From Asterias rubens (taxonomy: Eukaryota; Echinodermata; Asteroidea; Forcipulatida; Asteriidae): a stretch of DNA of 64,000 nucleotides. The first letter of the stretch is position 1. Every line of letters begins with the position of its first letter. The translations under genes were made by a program, and so were the position numbers. Below the pieces are notes generated by a model. That model was not told the origin of the DNA, made no database searches, and saw nothing but the letters and a program-made list of their open reading frames with translations. The stretch covers positions 22,643,828-22,707,827 of the forward strand of contig NC_047065.1 of NCBI RefSeq assembly GCF_902459465.1. Reading direction: 5' to 3'. This document shows positions 31,100 to 41,309 of the stretch, one piece after another.

Positions 31100-34000
31100 A
31101 TGTCTTCCTCCAGTGATAATGATGGTGTATGTGCGTTCGAGGATGCTTCCTCGGTGGCAAGAAGCAAGGAGGGCGAGGGTATGGTACTCAAACGCCAGAT
31201 CGGCCTGGGTGGCTGCATCGCCTTCGTAGTCGGTACCGTCATCGGCTCCGGGATCTTCATCTCCCCGAAGGGCGTGCTGCAGAACACCGGCAGCGTGGGG
31301 TTGTCTCTCGTCGTCTGGGTCGCCTGTGGGATACTCTCCACCATCGGGGCTCTCTGCTACGCCGAGCTGGGTACCACCATACCCGAGTCAGGTGGAGACT
31401 TCACGTACATCTTGCAAACATTTGGTGTGGTGCTTGCTTTCTTGAGAGTATGGACTCACATTGTCGCTGTGTTCACGGCTAGCTTTGCTGTGCTTGCTGT
31501 GACCGGAGCTACCTATCTCACTGAGCCATTCTTTGGAGAGTGCACTGTACCCACAGTAGTGATACAACTACTCGCTGCTACACTGCTAGGTTTTTATCAG
31601 AGGCTTATTTTAAATCAATCTTAAATTATTAACTCTTTGAACGCATTGGGTGGATTTCACGAAGAGTGAAGACTAAAGTCTTATCTCGAGTTAGGATCAG
31701 TTACTCGTCCTTTTCTATTGCTTCTGTTATTTGCTGCTTTTTGGTATGAATAAATAGGTCAATAAACAAGAAAGCCACGGGATAATAATATTTAAAAAAA
31801 TACATTTTGTTTTATTACAGGTGCTGTATTTTGTCTGAACAGTGTAAGCGTCCCTTGGAGTAATCGAGTCCAGATTATTTTCAGTATTGCAAAAGTAACC
31901 GGTCTGTTGATTATCATTGTATCGGGCCTGGTCCTCGTCATCCAAGGTAGGAAATATTTTGAATCATATATTACATGACGGTTGTCATTAATTTTAATTT
32001 TAAGTAAGGTTTGCAGTACATGGTTATTTTACATTGTGTACTGATAAAATCCATGCAAAGTATCAAATCCTACCAATGTACATGGTGTTACTGCAAATCA
32101 TAACATATTTTATTTCCAACATGGAAAGGTTCAATCCTTCTCATGTACATGGTGTTACCGCAAAACTACTTGGTTGTTTTTCGACCATGCAACGTAAAAA
32201 CATTAGAAGATCAATTCTTTTCTTTGAAATTCCGCTGTTAAAAGTGTTATTACTATTTCATTCTGAACAGGAAAATTTGAAAACCTTCGAAGTGGATTCA
32301 CTCCAGCGATTGATGTTACACCTGACAAGCTCCCTCTAGCGTTCTACTCCGGACTATTCGCCTACTCGGGATGGTAAGATGGGACCAATAATATAAAGCC
32401 TGAAGACGACCAGAGTATCTTCGAAACGTCGAGACCACACCGGCTCAATTCAGAGCACTCTCACACAAAAGAGACATACACGTGGTTGTTCCCGCAAGTT
32501 TGCTATTTGTTTATATTATAGTTTATTCGTATTTTTCACACCCATGCAAAGCTTCAAACAATACTTCATAAAGCCTGCAAGCACACAAAAATTGATAAGC
32601 ACAAAACGGTATTACAACTCGACAAGAACAGGTTACCAGCCAAAGTTACCTTAAGTTTGGATTGTTTTGGCTGGTACCCTACTTTTTTTGCTGAAAGCAA
32701 AGAAATTTGCCAAGCAGGATTTTGATTGCTTAACATTGAGCTTTATGCAGTTGGGCCCTTGGGGTCAAACATTGATACTAAATGTAATATAATAATGTAA
32801 TGGACCGATGATAGAATCTTATAATCAAATAGTAAATTTCCTCTATTTGTTTGTACAGGCAGTTTCTACCGACATTCACGGAAGAAATCGAAAACCCTTC
32901 ACGGTAAGTAAAACACTATTCCTCCATGTGTTAACACAGACGTGAAATATATATTATATATATATTTTACTAATTATCGATCAACTCTTTTTAACTAAAA
33001 GGAACATTACAGAATTTGTTTTTGCTAATATATTACAGTTGCTGGCAGTGTGCATTTTATGTTATCCACAACATACATAAACTGACAAATCTGAGTTTGA
33101 GATCGTTTAGCCATCTGGGTCTCGAGAAATAGTGAAAACGTACCGATTGCACATTTTGCATGACATCAATGCAAAAAAAAATGAATAAACGCGAAATTTG
33201 ATTATTTATTTATTTATTACATTTCAGACATAACGGGATGTTTTCTACAGTCATCATCATTAGACAGTGTTTGTTTCATGTTAATCTGTGACCTTGACGA
33301 GTTTTGTTGTGATGCTCCTTAAAGGGTGGCTGCAGTGTTTTTTTAAATAATTTAAACGATTAAACATGCCTTTTAAAACCTGATTTGTTTTATTTTTATT
33401 TTATTAAATGCGCAAGTATTTTAAAAATGGTTTTCAAGAGATTAGGGGAACCCACCCCGCCCCTAAACAGGGCATAAACGTGATGTCATGTCGGGAACCC
33501 GAGCCGTCGGGCCCCCTGGCTGTGTGCATATAGAGATGTGTGCATTGTGTTGCCTGGTACCTAGGCGCGTGTAGTTAGGGACCAGACTCTTTTTGCCGAC
33601 GATATGTTTGAATTCTCGACGTGACGTCGATGGTAGGGGGGCGGTAACAATCCACAAAAGGGGGGCATGACTTATTCGCTAATTACACAAGAGAGTTATG
33701 TCGGGGAAAAAACAAAACACATTTTATTGAGGTTCAATAATACATATATCAGAAATAAATGACAGCAACATTAACTGTTTTATTTTAATTCACTGCAGCA
33801 TCCCTTTAAATGTCAGAAATTTAAGCAACACCAATATGTGCATTAATTATCGATCTGGGTTGTGTGTTATAATTATCAGAAATATTCCATTGGGAATTAC
33901 TCTATCGATGACTCTAATTACTGGTGTGTACATTCTGGTGAATCTCGCTTACTACGTGGAACTCACACCGATTGAAATCCTCTCTTCAGACGCAGTTGCC

Positions 34001-37000
34001 TTAGTGAGTATCTTGCAATATTTCCTTTAAAGACACTGTGTACACTATTGGTAATTTTCAAAGACTAGTCTTCACAGTTGGTGTATCTCAACATATGCAT
34101 AAAATAACAAACCTGTGAAAATTTGAGCTCAATCGGTCGTCAAAGTTGGGAGATATTAATGAAAGAAAAAAACACCCTTGTCACACGTAGTTGTGTGCTT
34201 ACAGATGCTTGATTTCGAGACCTCAAAATTCTAAATCTGAGGTCTCGAAATCAAATTCATGGAAAATTACTTCTTTCTCGAAAACTACATTACTTCAGAG
34301 GGAGCTGTTTCTCACAATGTTTTATACCACCAACCTTTCCCCATTACTCGTTACCAAGAAAGGTTTTATGCTAATAATTATTTTGAGTAATTACCAATAG
34401 TGTCCACTGCCTTTAAAGGCACTTGAGACTATTGGTAATTACTCAAAATAATTGTTAGCATAAAAACTTACTTGGTGAAGAGCAATAGAGAGCTGTTTGT
34501 AGATTAAAACATTGTGAGAAACGGCTCCCTCTGAAATTACGTATAGTTTTTGAGAAAGAGGTAAGTTCTCACTCAATAATATTAAAATACTTCAGGCCTT
34601 GAGCCCTTTTTAGGCATCTGAAAGCACAAACAAATTTGTGCAACAAGGGTGTTATTTTTCTTTTATTATTCTCTTGCAACTTCGATGCACAGTTTGAAAT
34701 CCTATTTAGAAATCAGTTTACTTACCTGTTTGTTATAGGAGGAGAATCTCGTAGGCAACACTACTATTATTATATAAAATTTGTATCTTATAACTTCATT
34801 TGATTTAAACAGAACAAAATAAAGGACGCTTAAGGAACTCAAGACTCGGGTTGGTTTTATTATACACCCAAGATTAACACCAAAGATTTCAAACAGAGTG
34901 CCGGCGCTCCACCAACTACCCTATTTTGTCAGTCTTTGTTCGGGGTGCCAGTCAGAAACTACTAAACTGCCATGTAGCTAGGGATCACACCGAGGTTGAC
35001 GATATAACTTGAAAAGCAGCAGCCATCAGGGGATCACCTTGTAATTTATTAGTTGATATCTGAAATAAAAAGTCTCAGCCCCTGGTTGTTTATTATTTGT
35101 TTGCTCGAGACCTATGGTGAGCTCAGCCCCTGGTTGTTTATTATTTGTTTTCTCGAGACCTATGGTGAGCTCAGCCCCTGGTTGTTTAATATTTGTTTTC
35201 TTATAGACCTATGGCGAGCGTGTCCTCGGACCCTGGGCATTCATCATCTCAATAGCTGTTGCATTGTCTTGTATTGGTTCAATCAACGGATCCATCTTCA
35301 GTTTTGCAAGGTAGCCTACTTTTTTGTTTGAATAAGTTCTGTGTTTTTTTTCTTTCTAAACCGTACAGCACAGCAGCTAAACACAACATAATTTGCTATA
35401 ACCAGAATGAGGCTACCAGCCAAAATATCATGAAACACATTTTGACTGGTATCCTGCTAATTACTGCTCAGCACAAAATCTGTAAGCAAAATAGTCTGCT
35501 TATGCATCTCTGTGAAATTGGTGTCCGTTGATCCTTATTTGGTTAGTTTGACACAGAATCCAGGTCACACTGACCCATAAATGATTCATACCCACTTGGA
35601 ACCCAGAATTCTTTAGACTGTTTAGAAAATGATTATCTTAACTTTGAAAAAAATCCAAAACCCATTATTTAAAAAATAATACTAATGTTTAACCACCGGG
35701 GTAATTTAAGCCCAATTTAGTTGTTGTCTTTAAAGGATTTGGTACTTTTTCAAAACGTCCATAGATTTACATTAAACTTGCAGGGTTTGAAGATGATGAT
35801 AGTGGAAAGCTTCCCTTCAAATATTACTTACTGAGGTGCTGTAGTTTTTGAGAAGCGAGTAAAACAATGTCATGAAAATACGTTTGTAAATGCTTAAAAT
35901 AATTTTCATCTCATGAGACGAAAATTATTTTCATGACATTGTTTTACTCAATTCCCCAAAAATATAGCACCTCAGCACAGAATATTTTCAGGGAAGCTTT
36001 CTACTGTCATTACCTTCAAAGTGTGATAGTTTAGTGTAAATCTGTGGACATTGTATTTTTTGTCCTACAAAAAGTACATACACCCTTTAAAACTTTGTGA
36101 GAGTACTAAAATTTGGATTCATAATTCAAGAATACTTGTTTTCTCTGTGTTTCGTTTTTTCTGCATTCCCTGCAGGATTCTGTTGGTGGCTTCCCGTGTG
36201 AATTGTATGCCTCAGATTCTAGGCATGATCCATGTTCATAATAAGACGCCTCTTCCTGCAGCAATTGTTACGGTAATAAAAACAACAGCCTTTTGTTTTA
36301 TTGTTGAGGTGTTTGTTTGATTGATTGATGTGGCTGTGGCCTGTTTTTTTTTTTGGGGGGGGGGGGCGGTGGGGTTCAGGGTGTTTGAATGTTTGTTTGT
36401 ATTGTTCTGCTCTTGTTGTATTAAAAAGAACAAGGGCCACCATTTTTTGGGATCAGCCTTACCCTGGCATGATGCCGTCGGGCTTTTATTGGTTCATTAA
36501 TCGCATTTAGAATCCGAAAGAGTTATTTTCTTGATCTTAAAAAATTAAAATTACATTTGTTCAGAGTGACGAAGCGCTCCTGTACTGTACAGACTGCCGT
36601 CGATTTCACAAAACTCTTCTTAACTTAAGACTAATCTTAGGACTTAAGGACCCCGCACTGTAGCATGCGGACCTTAAGGTTAATCCTAAGTTAGGACGAG
36701 TTGCTCGTCATAACTCAAGATAAGACGGGTCCTTACTCTTTGTGAAATCGACTCCTGTATCAAGTTCGGATCGAACAGTAACACAATGGTTTACAGTGAA
36801 AGAAGAAGAACTAATTATTTCTAACCATAGTTTCTAAAATCACTTTTTGATCTTCCACAGTTCCCCATTGTTATTGTGATGCTAATTTCACCCGATGTCA
36901 ATGCCCTCATCAACTACATGAGTTTCGCAAGATGGTTGCTAGTCTCTATCGCAGTCGCTGTGTTACCTTATTGGAGATGGAAGTACCCTGACATGGAGAG

Positions 37001-38277
37001 ACCTTTCAAGGTATGAGACAACTGCATCCTTGTTTTAGAGACCAGCCGACAAATTCACCAAACTCTTCCTGGGATTAATCTTGGACTTAGGACGAGTTAA
37101 GCTCCGTAACCATAGGCGTTAGGACGCGTTGAAAGGACGAGTTAAAGACAGTGGACACTATTGGTAATTGTCAAAGACTTGTCTTCACAGTTGCTGTATC
37201 TCAACATATGCATAAAATAACAAACCTGTGAAAATTTGAGCTCAATCGGTCGTCGAAGTTGCGAGATAATAATGACAGCAAAACACCCTTGTCACACGAA
37301 TTTGTGTGCTTTCTGATGCTTGATTTCGAGGTTTTATAATGATAATTATTTTGAGTAAACTAAGTCGAGATATAATTAATCAGTAAGTTATCCTTGTGGC
37401 TTATAAAGCCCGGTTATGCGATAATTTTTTGACGTCACATATTCGTCACGAATTTGCAAATTCAGTTACCTTGTGCTGAACTCCTGCGAAAGATAAGTAG
37501 CAAAAACAGGCCTGTGACGTCAAAATTCGGAACACGCATTTCGCATTCGCAGGAAGTTTGAACCAGGCTTTATTTTGACTTTTTTTTTTTATTGATCTAT
37601 TTTACTTTGTTTGATTCAACAGGTTCCGATAATTCTACCATTCATCTTTATTCTGTGTGCGTTGTTTGTGGTAGCGGTCTCGATCTACTCTTCACCAATA
37701 GATTGTGGCATAGGAGCTTTGATTACACTGTCTGGGGTACCAGTCTACTTTGTCTTCGCCAGATGGCAGGGAAAACCCGCATGGTTCACGCGGACATTCG
37801 GTAACAATTTTATTTAAAAAAACTCCTTGAAATCCTTACAATATTCAATTTTATTAATAAAATAATTTTAAAAACGTTTTAAAAATAGTATACAATTTTG
37901 CGAGAAACTGCTCCCTCTGAAGGTAGGGCCTACGTCGTTTTTGAGAAAGGGGTAATTTCCCACTTAAATAAATATTTAAAGACTTCAGACCTGAAGCTTT
38001 TGTTAGGCTTCTAAATGCACACAAAAGTTTGCAGCAACGTCGTTTCATAAAACACACACAAAAACAGTATGCAGGCAGTCAAAACATGATGAGCCTGTAA
38101 TACTGTGACACACGGAAGTTCGCCGTGGAAAGCGCCCTCATGCTGTCAAAAATACGGCGTCTTATTAATAAGCTTGCTCTGTTCTTTCTTTTGTTTCCCC
38201 CTCTATCTGCAGATTCAATGACGTGTTTCCTGCAAAGATTCCTTATTGTGACCCCAGAAGACAAAAAAATAGAGTAG
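31100..38277 (+). CDS. xCT (SLC7A11)-like amino acid transporter light chain, complete, 493 aa
   Basis: Ten coding exons: 31100-31589, 31821-31946, 32271-32373, 32859-32903, 33880-34003, 35207-35310, 36176-36272, 36861-37010, 37623-37800 and 38213-38277 (TAG), all GT-AG and in phase. Lengths of exons 2-10 equal those of the upstream paralog. The ATG is the first in frame after a TAG at 31079. Motifs: GSGIF (residues 49-53), ISPKGVLQNTGSVG, CYAELGTTIPESGG, PLAFYSGLFAYSGW, FTEEIENPSRNIPL, MIHVHNKTPLPAA, SFARWLL, WKYPDMERPFKVP and tail LQRFLIVTPEDKK; the closest family I recognise is xCT. Cys148 (EPFFGEC) matches the heavy-chain-linking cysteine. The TM3 arginine of xCT is replaced by Phe125; the TM10 arginine (ARW) is kept. 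Predicted role: plasma-membrane amino acid exchanger in complex with an SLC3 protein. Cystine/glutamate specificity cannot be assumed. Confidence 0.94.
32396..32500. mobile_element. Relic of fold-back family G
   Basis: CCTGAAGACGACCAGAGTAT, CTTCGAAACGTCGAGACCAC and CACACAAAAGAG correspond to the loop and right arm of 6743-6943 in reverse complement. It directly follows the exon 3 donor of the third transporter gene. Confidence 0.55.
33000..33340. mobile_element. Fold-back-like element family O, second copy
   Basis: AAAAGGAACATTACAGAATT starts the copy. TTGAGATCGTTTAGCCATCT and GGGTCTCGAG are the reverse complement of the middle of 13011-13290. The right boundary near GATGCTCCTTAAAG is uncertain. 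Located in intron 4 of the third transporter gene. Confidence 0.55.
34026..34415. mobile_element. Fold-back MITE family A, complete copy
   Basis: Begins TTTAAAGACACTGTGTACAC only about 20 bp after the exon 5 donor of the third transporter gene and ends GTGTCCACTGCCTTTAAAGG. The interior is close to that of 13847-14234. Confidence 0.9.
34412..34695. mobile_element. Fold-back MITE family A, inverted neighbour, right end missing
   Basis: Starts TTTAAAGGCACTTGAGACTA inside the shared TTTAAA of the preceding copy and runs in the opposite orientation through CTCCCTCTGAAATTACG and GAGAAAGAGGTAAG, stopping near TTGCAACTTCGATG. Two copies therefore abut back to back. Confidence 0.8.
34885..35020 (-). 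mobile_element. SINE family S2, minus orientation, partial
   Basis: CGGCGCTCCACCAACT, TTTTGTCAGTCTTTGTTCGG, GGTGCCAGTCAGAAA and CTAGGGATCACAC match the copy at 42882-43060. The B-box side is eroded. Confidence 0.6.
35062..35206 (+). repeat. 48-bp direct repeat that duplicates a splice acceptor region and exon start
   Basis: The segment CTCAGCCCCTGGTTGTTTAT through GAGACCTATGG occurs as two upstream copies, and the third copy ends in the real exon start ACCTATGG. ACCTATGG is at 35110, 35158 and 35207. The upstream copies have GAG, not TATAG, before ACC. Spacings of 48 and 49 mean that use of either upstream AG would shift the frame into exon 6. Confidence 0.85.
35360..35525. mobile_element. 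Fold-back element family D, diverged
   Basis: CAGCTAAACACAACATAATT, GAGGCTACCAGCCAAAAT, CATTTTGACTGGTATCCTGC and CTTATGCATCTCTGTGAAAT correspond to the arms of family D (51372-51619, 59365-59572). The GGGCCC ends are lost. Confidence 0.55.
35729..36090. mobile_element. Fold-back MITE family E, complete copy
   Basis: Ends TTTAAAGGATTTGGTACTTT and AAAGTACATACACCCTTTAA. The centre ATAATTTTCATCTCATGAGA / CGAAAATTATTTTCATG is palindromic, and GGGTTTGAAGATGATGATAG faces TGTCATTACCTTCAAAGTG. Other copies: 53132-53526 and 58476-58640 (partial). Located in intron 6 of the third transporter gene. Confidence 0.9.
36596..36754. mobile_element. Fold-back element family C, full copy
   Basis: CGTCGATTTCACAAAACTC on the left pairs with GAGT...TGTGAAATCGACTC on the right. 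The interior has TTAAGACTAATCTTAGGAC and CCTAAGTTAGGACGAGTTGC. Located in intron 7. Confidence 0.88.
37052..37360. mobile_element. Partial family C element followed by an internally deleted family A MITE
   Basis: 37052-37141 has TTCACCAAACTCTTCCTGGG and GGACTTAGGACGAGTTAA of family C. 37142-37360 starts TTAAAGACAGTGGACACTAT and keeps the family A left half, then jumps from GATTTCGAG directly to GTTTTATAATGATAATTATT, removing the middle. Confidence 0.75.
37405..37572. mobile_element. Fold-back element family M
   Basis: AAAGCCCGGTT and AACCAGGCTTT are inverted ends, with internal pairs TTTTTTGACGTCACA / TGTGACGTCAAAA and a GCGAAAG / TTCGCA pair. It sits shortly before the acceptor of exon 9 of the third transporter gene. 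Confidence 0.75.
37884..38040. mobile_element. Family A MITE fragment
   Basis: GCGAGAAACTGCTCCCTCTG, GTTTTTGAGAAAGGGGTAA and AGGCTTCTAAATGCACACAA mark the reverse-oriented middle of family A; both ends are missing. Located in the last intron of the third transporter gene. Confidence 0.65.
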
Positions 38278-38328
38278 CCCGGAAGGAACGACTTTTCTGT
38301 TATGAGAATCCTTGTGTAGATTTTGTAA

Positions 38329-38334
38329 AATAAA
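38329..38334 (+). terminator. Poly(A) signal AATAAA of the third transporter gene
   Basis: A canonical hexamer 52 nt after the TAG stop, followed by a T/G-containing stretch. Confidence 0.65.
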
Positions 38335-39049
38335 TTTTAACTCAAAGCACGCAGATTGTATACGCCTGCAACCGTTGACCTTTCGCTCGGCCCCAGCGGC
38401 CAGTCTATCCAGGACCGCTGGGATGGGGTAATCGCTTGCACAGATTCTTGTTCAGGAAGTACGTCATGCGTACAGTTCGTAGAAATAAAGGTGCAGTGTG
38501 AGTGTGATGCATGATGGGACTGCACATTATTAAACCAATGAATCGACAGTGCATGATACGTTTGCCCATCCCCAGCGCGCCTTTGGTTAAAGCGAGGCGC
38601 TGGGGACGAGCGAACCGTTGACCTTTGTCCTTCTTTTGTTTATACTCTCACTTTTTTTCTTTGCAACAGCTCACATTGTTTTATGCACGTTTTTTTTCCA
38701 ACTGTGGACCTTTCCCGAACCATGGACCCTATTATGTTGTCCTTTGTTGTATAGGTCCCTGGTTTGAATGTGTATACCTAATTCATGTGTACATTGTGTT
38801 GTCACAGGAAATTTGTCCGCTGGAGATTCTGTAGCCTGAACGTCTGACGTCATTCGTCATACTTCGATGCTCGTGAATAACACCAGATACCGGGCTCAAA
38901 AAATTGCAAAACCGGCGTGTAGTTTGACCTCTGACCTGTGTCGTTTCACAACTACGCAGTCAATTCCATTGCGGACTTGAGAGCAGTGACTATGTCACTG
39001 CACGTGCATTGTATCCAATGGGAATCGCTGGATCTAGGCGGCAGCGACC

Positions 39050-39240
39050 TGTCTTTGCGGATAGAGACGGGGGCCCAGTCTAGAGATTCTGTCCCACATG
39101 GGAAATGTACATTGTCTGGAAGGATGATTCAAAAGATGGCGCTGTCGGATGTAGCTTGTTCACATCTCGCCATTTCAGGGGACAGACACTCCGGGGGGGG
39201 GGGGGGGGGGGGGGTTGACAGAGTCTCCTGCCACAGAGGC
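39050..39240 (-). repeat. Dispersed repeat family Q
   Basis: GATTCTGTCCCACATGGGAA, GATTCAAAAGATGGCGCTGT and GTCTCCTGCCACAG are shared, in reverse complement, with 57174-57290 and 58948-59100 (GTGTGGCAGGAGATTCTGTC, CCCCGGAG, GGCGCCCTCTTTT). The G run lies within this copy. Confidence 0.65.
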
Positions 39241-39284
39241 ATTCAGCCCTTTATAGTACCGGAATTATAGATTGGTGCAATAGT

Positions 39285-39667
39285 TTTAAAGACACTGGAC
39301 ACTATTGGTAGTTGTCAACGACCAGTCTCCTCACTTGTATCTCAATGTATGCATACAATAACAAACCTGTGAAAATTTGAGCCCAATTGGTAATCGAAGT
39401 TGCGAGATAATAATGAAAGAAAAAACACCACTGTCTTACGAAGTTGTGTGCTTTCAGATGCTTGATTTCGAGACCTCAAATTCCAACTTGAGGTTTCGAA
39501 ATCCAATTCGTGGAAAATTACTTCTTTCTCGAAAACTATGTCACTTCACGGGGAGCCGTTTCTCACATTGTTTTATACTATCAACCTCTGCCCATTACTC
39601 ATAACCAAGTAAGGTTTTATGCTAATAATTATTTTGAGTAATTACCAATAGTGTCCACTGCCTTTAA
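39285..39667. mobile_element. Fold-back MITE family A, complete copy
   Basis: TTTAAAGACACTGGACACTA on the left, TAGTGTCCACTGCCTTTAAG on the right; central palindrome GATTTCGAGACCTC / GAGGTTTCGAAATC. Confidence 0.9.
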
Positions 39668-40375
39668 GGATAACTTACAGTGTTGTTAATTATTGAAACA
39701 TTTTATATTGGGGCAGACATATTTTTGCAAGAGGGGCAATGTTTTGAGAAGGGGTTTTTAAATGTATGAGTTTTGTTAGTTTGGTATGGGTTTTTGCCCC
39801 AATATGTAGCATTGAACAATTGTTCTGTGCACCCCATGACGTATCTTGCAAAGAAACAACCGAACAGTAATAGCGATCGACAGGTTTTGTTGCAACCTCC
39901 ACCCCCCCCTTCTCGGTACGTTCTCCACATATGATGATATTGACATGCTTTATCCGTAGGCCTTACGTTAAGAGGGTTTGTTTTGTTGGTGTTTTTTCGA
40001 CTATTTGTTTATCTAAAAGTGTTGCTGACATGTTCAGGTATTGCCTGCGTTAAGTTTAGCGAACTTATTTGCTATATAGTTGATTAACAATCAATCGTGT
40101 AAACATGTGCCAACCAGAATTCACTTGTTCTGCAAACTTTCAATGAAATAAAATACCTCACATGATTGTTCGCACTGTTGAATATATTTTGTGTGTAAAA
40201 TTACAAACATGGCTATCTGTATTTGTTTGGCATTTATGGCTTTCCATAGTTTTCCAAGCGGTTGGCAACAATTTCGAGTTGTGTGACGTTGCGATAAAAA
40301 AAGGTATATTATTTTCATGCTGCTGACTTGTTTGTCATCATCCCTTGGCTATGCAGTTAGTGGATGATAATATTC

Positions 40376-40900
40376 AATGCACCAACAGGGACCAGACTAA
40401 ATCTAATTCCAGCCTCGGTTTTAGTTACATTGATTTACACAAAAGAAAATCAGAATGACCCACACCATGATAATGGTATGTAGACCAATGATACCACGTG
40501 CGGTATGTCCCTGTACTGCCACCTTAGTCATGTTCCCTGTATCTAGTAACAGCAATGACTGCCATGGTACAAACAGGAACCCGGCTAAATCTCAATTCGG
40601 CCTGCCTCGGTTTGGTTGCATTGATTTGAATGAAAGAAAATCAGAACGGCCGCACCGTGATAAAGGTAAGGCCAATGTATAACCTCTTGGGTGTGTCCCT
40701 GCACTGCCATCTTAGTCATGTGTCCACGTATCCAGTCAAACAAAGTAAATGCTAATATTCAATGTACAAACAGGAACCAGACTAAATCTCATTCCAGCCT
40801 CGGTTTTGGTTACATTGATTTGAATGAAAGAAAATCAGAACGGCTGCACCCGTGATAATATATGCCAATGATACCACGTGCGGTATGTCATGTAGCCCGT
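40376..40900 (+). repeat. Tandem array, three units of about 190 bp
   Basis: CAGGAACCAGACTAAATCTC, CCAGCCTCGGTTTTGGTTAC and ATTGATTTGAATGAAAGAAA recur near 40382, 40570 and 40766. CCAATGATACCACGTGCGGT follows the first and third units. Interunit divergence is moderate. Confidence 0.85.
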
Positions 40901-41213
40901 TTATTATTGAATCTCAGCCAGAAATTATGGCTGGGGTTAAAATCGTAACAGTGTTCCCGAAACAGTGTAAAGACTGTTTAAGTGTCGGCCATCATGTCAT
41001 TGCGAAATTGGTCATTATGTCATTGCGAGTGTGTTTGAAAAAGCCTGAACCTATTTGTTGACGCGGTTTCGACAAGGCCTAACAAGTTTTACATACAATG
41101 GAGGGGGTTATCTGTAATCAAACTTTGAACTTTGCTAACTCTTTTGTTTATTGAGGGATAGATGACACCCACAAACTGAACGGAAACATTAGCGAAGGGC
41201 CTTTGTGCATGAG

Positions 41214-41309
41214 TGTATAAGTTTCACAACAAACATAATCTTGTTGGTGAAATAGCTACGACGAAGTGTTCTGCTTGTCTGACGATTACGCTTTGAGAAT
41301 ATTGAAGTC
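41214..41309 (+). promoter_or_regulatory. Possible promoter and 5' UTR of the first avidin gene
   Basis: GTATAAG at about 41215 lies roughly 90 bp before the ATG and could be a TATA-like element. The 30 bp before the ATG (GACGATTACGCTTTGAGAAT) are conserved before the second avidin gene (GACGATAACGCATTAAGAAT at 51211), which supports a shared 5' end. No transcription start can be read directly. Confidence 0.4.

Larger units (their letters stand above)
38335..41180. other. Intergenic region between the third transporter and first avidin gene
   Basis: No supported exon. Visible contents: a short GC hairpin at about 38565-38620 (CATCCCCAGCGCGCCT facing AGGCGCTGGGGACG), a family Q repeat, a G run (39193-39214), a family A MITE (39285-39667) and a tandem array (40376-40900). 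The remainder (39670-40375) shows nothing recognisable. Confidence 0.55.

Noticed and set aside
31129-31482. A 117-codon frame overlapping exon 1 of the third transporter
   Set aside because: It is a shifted frame of the transporter exon; its translation is Arg/His-rich with no family resemblance.
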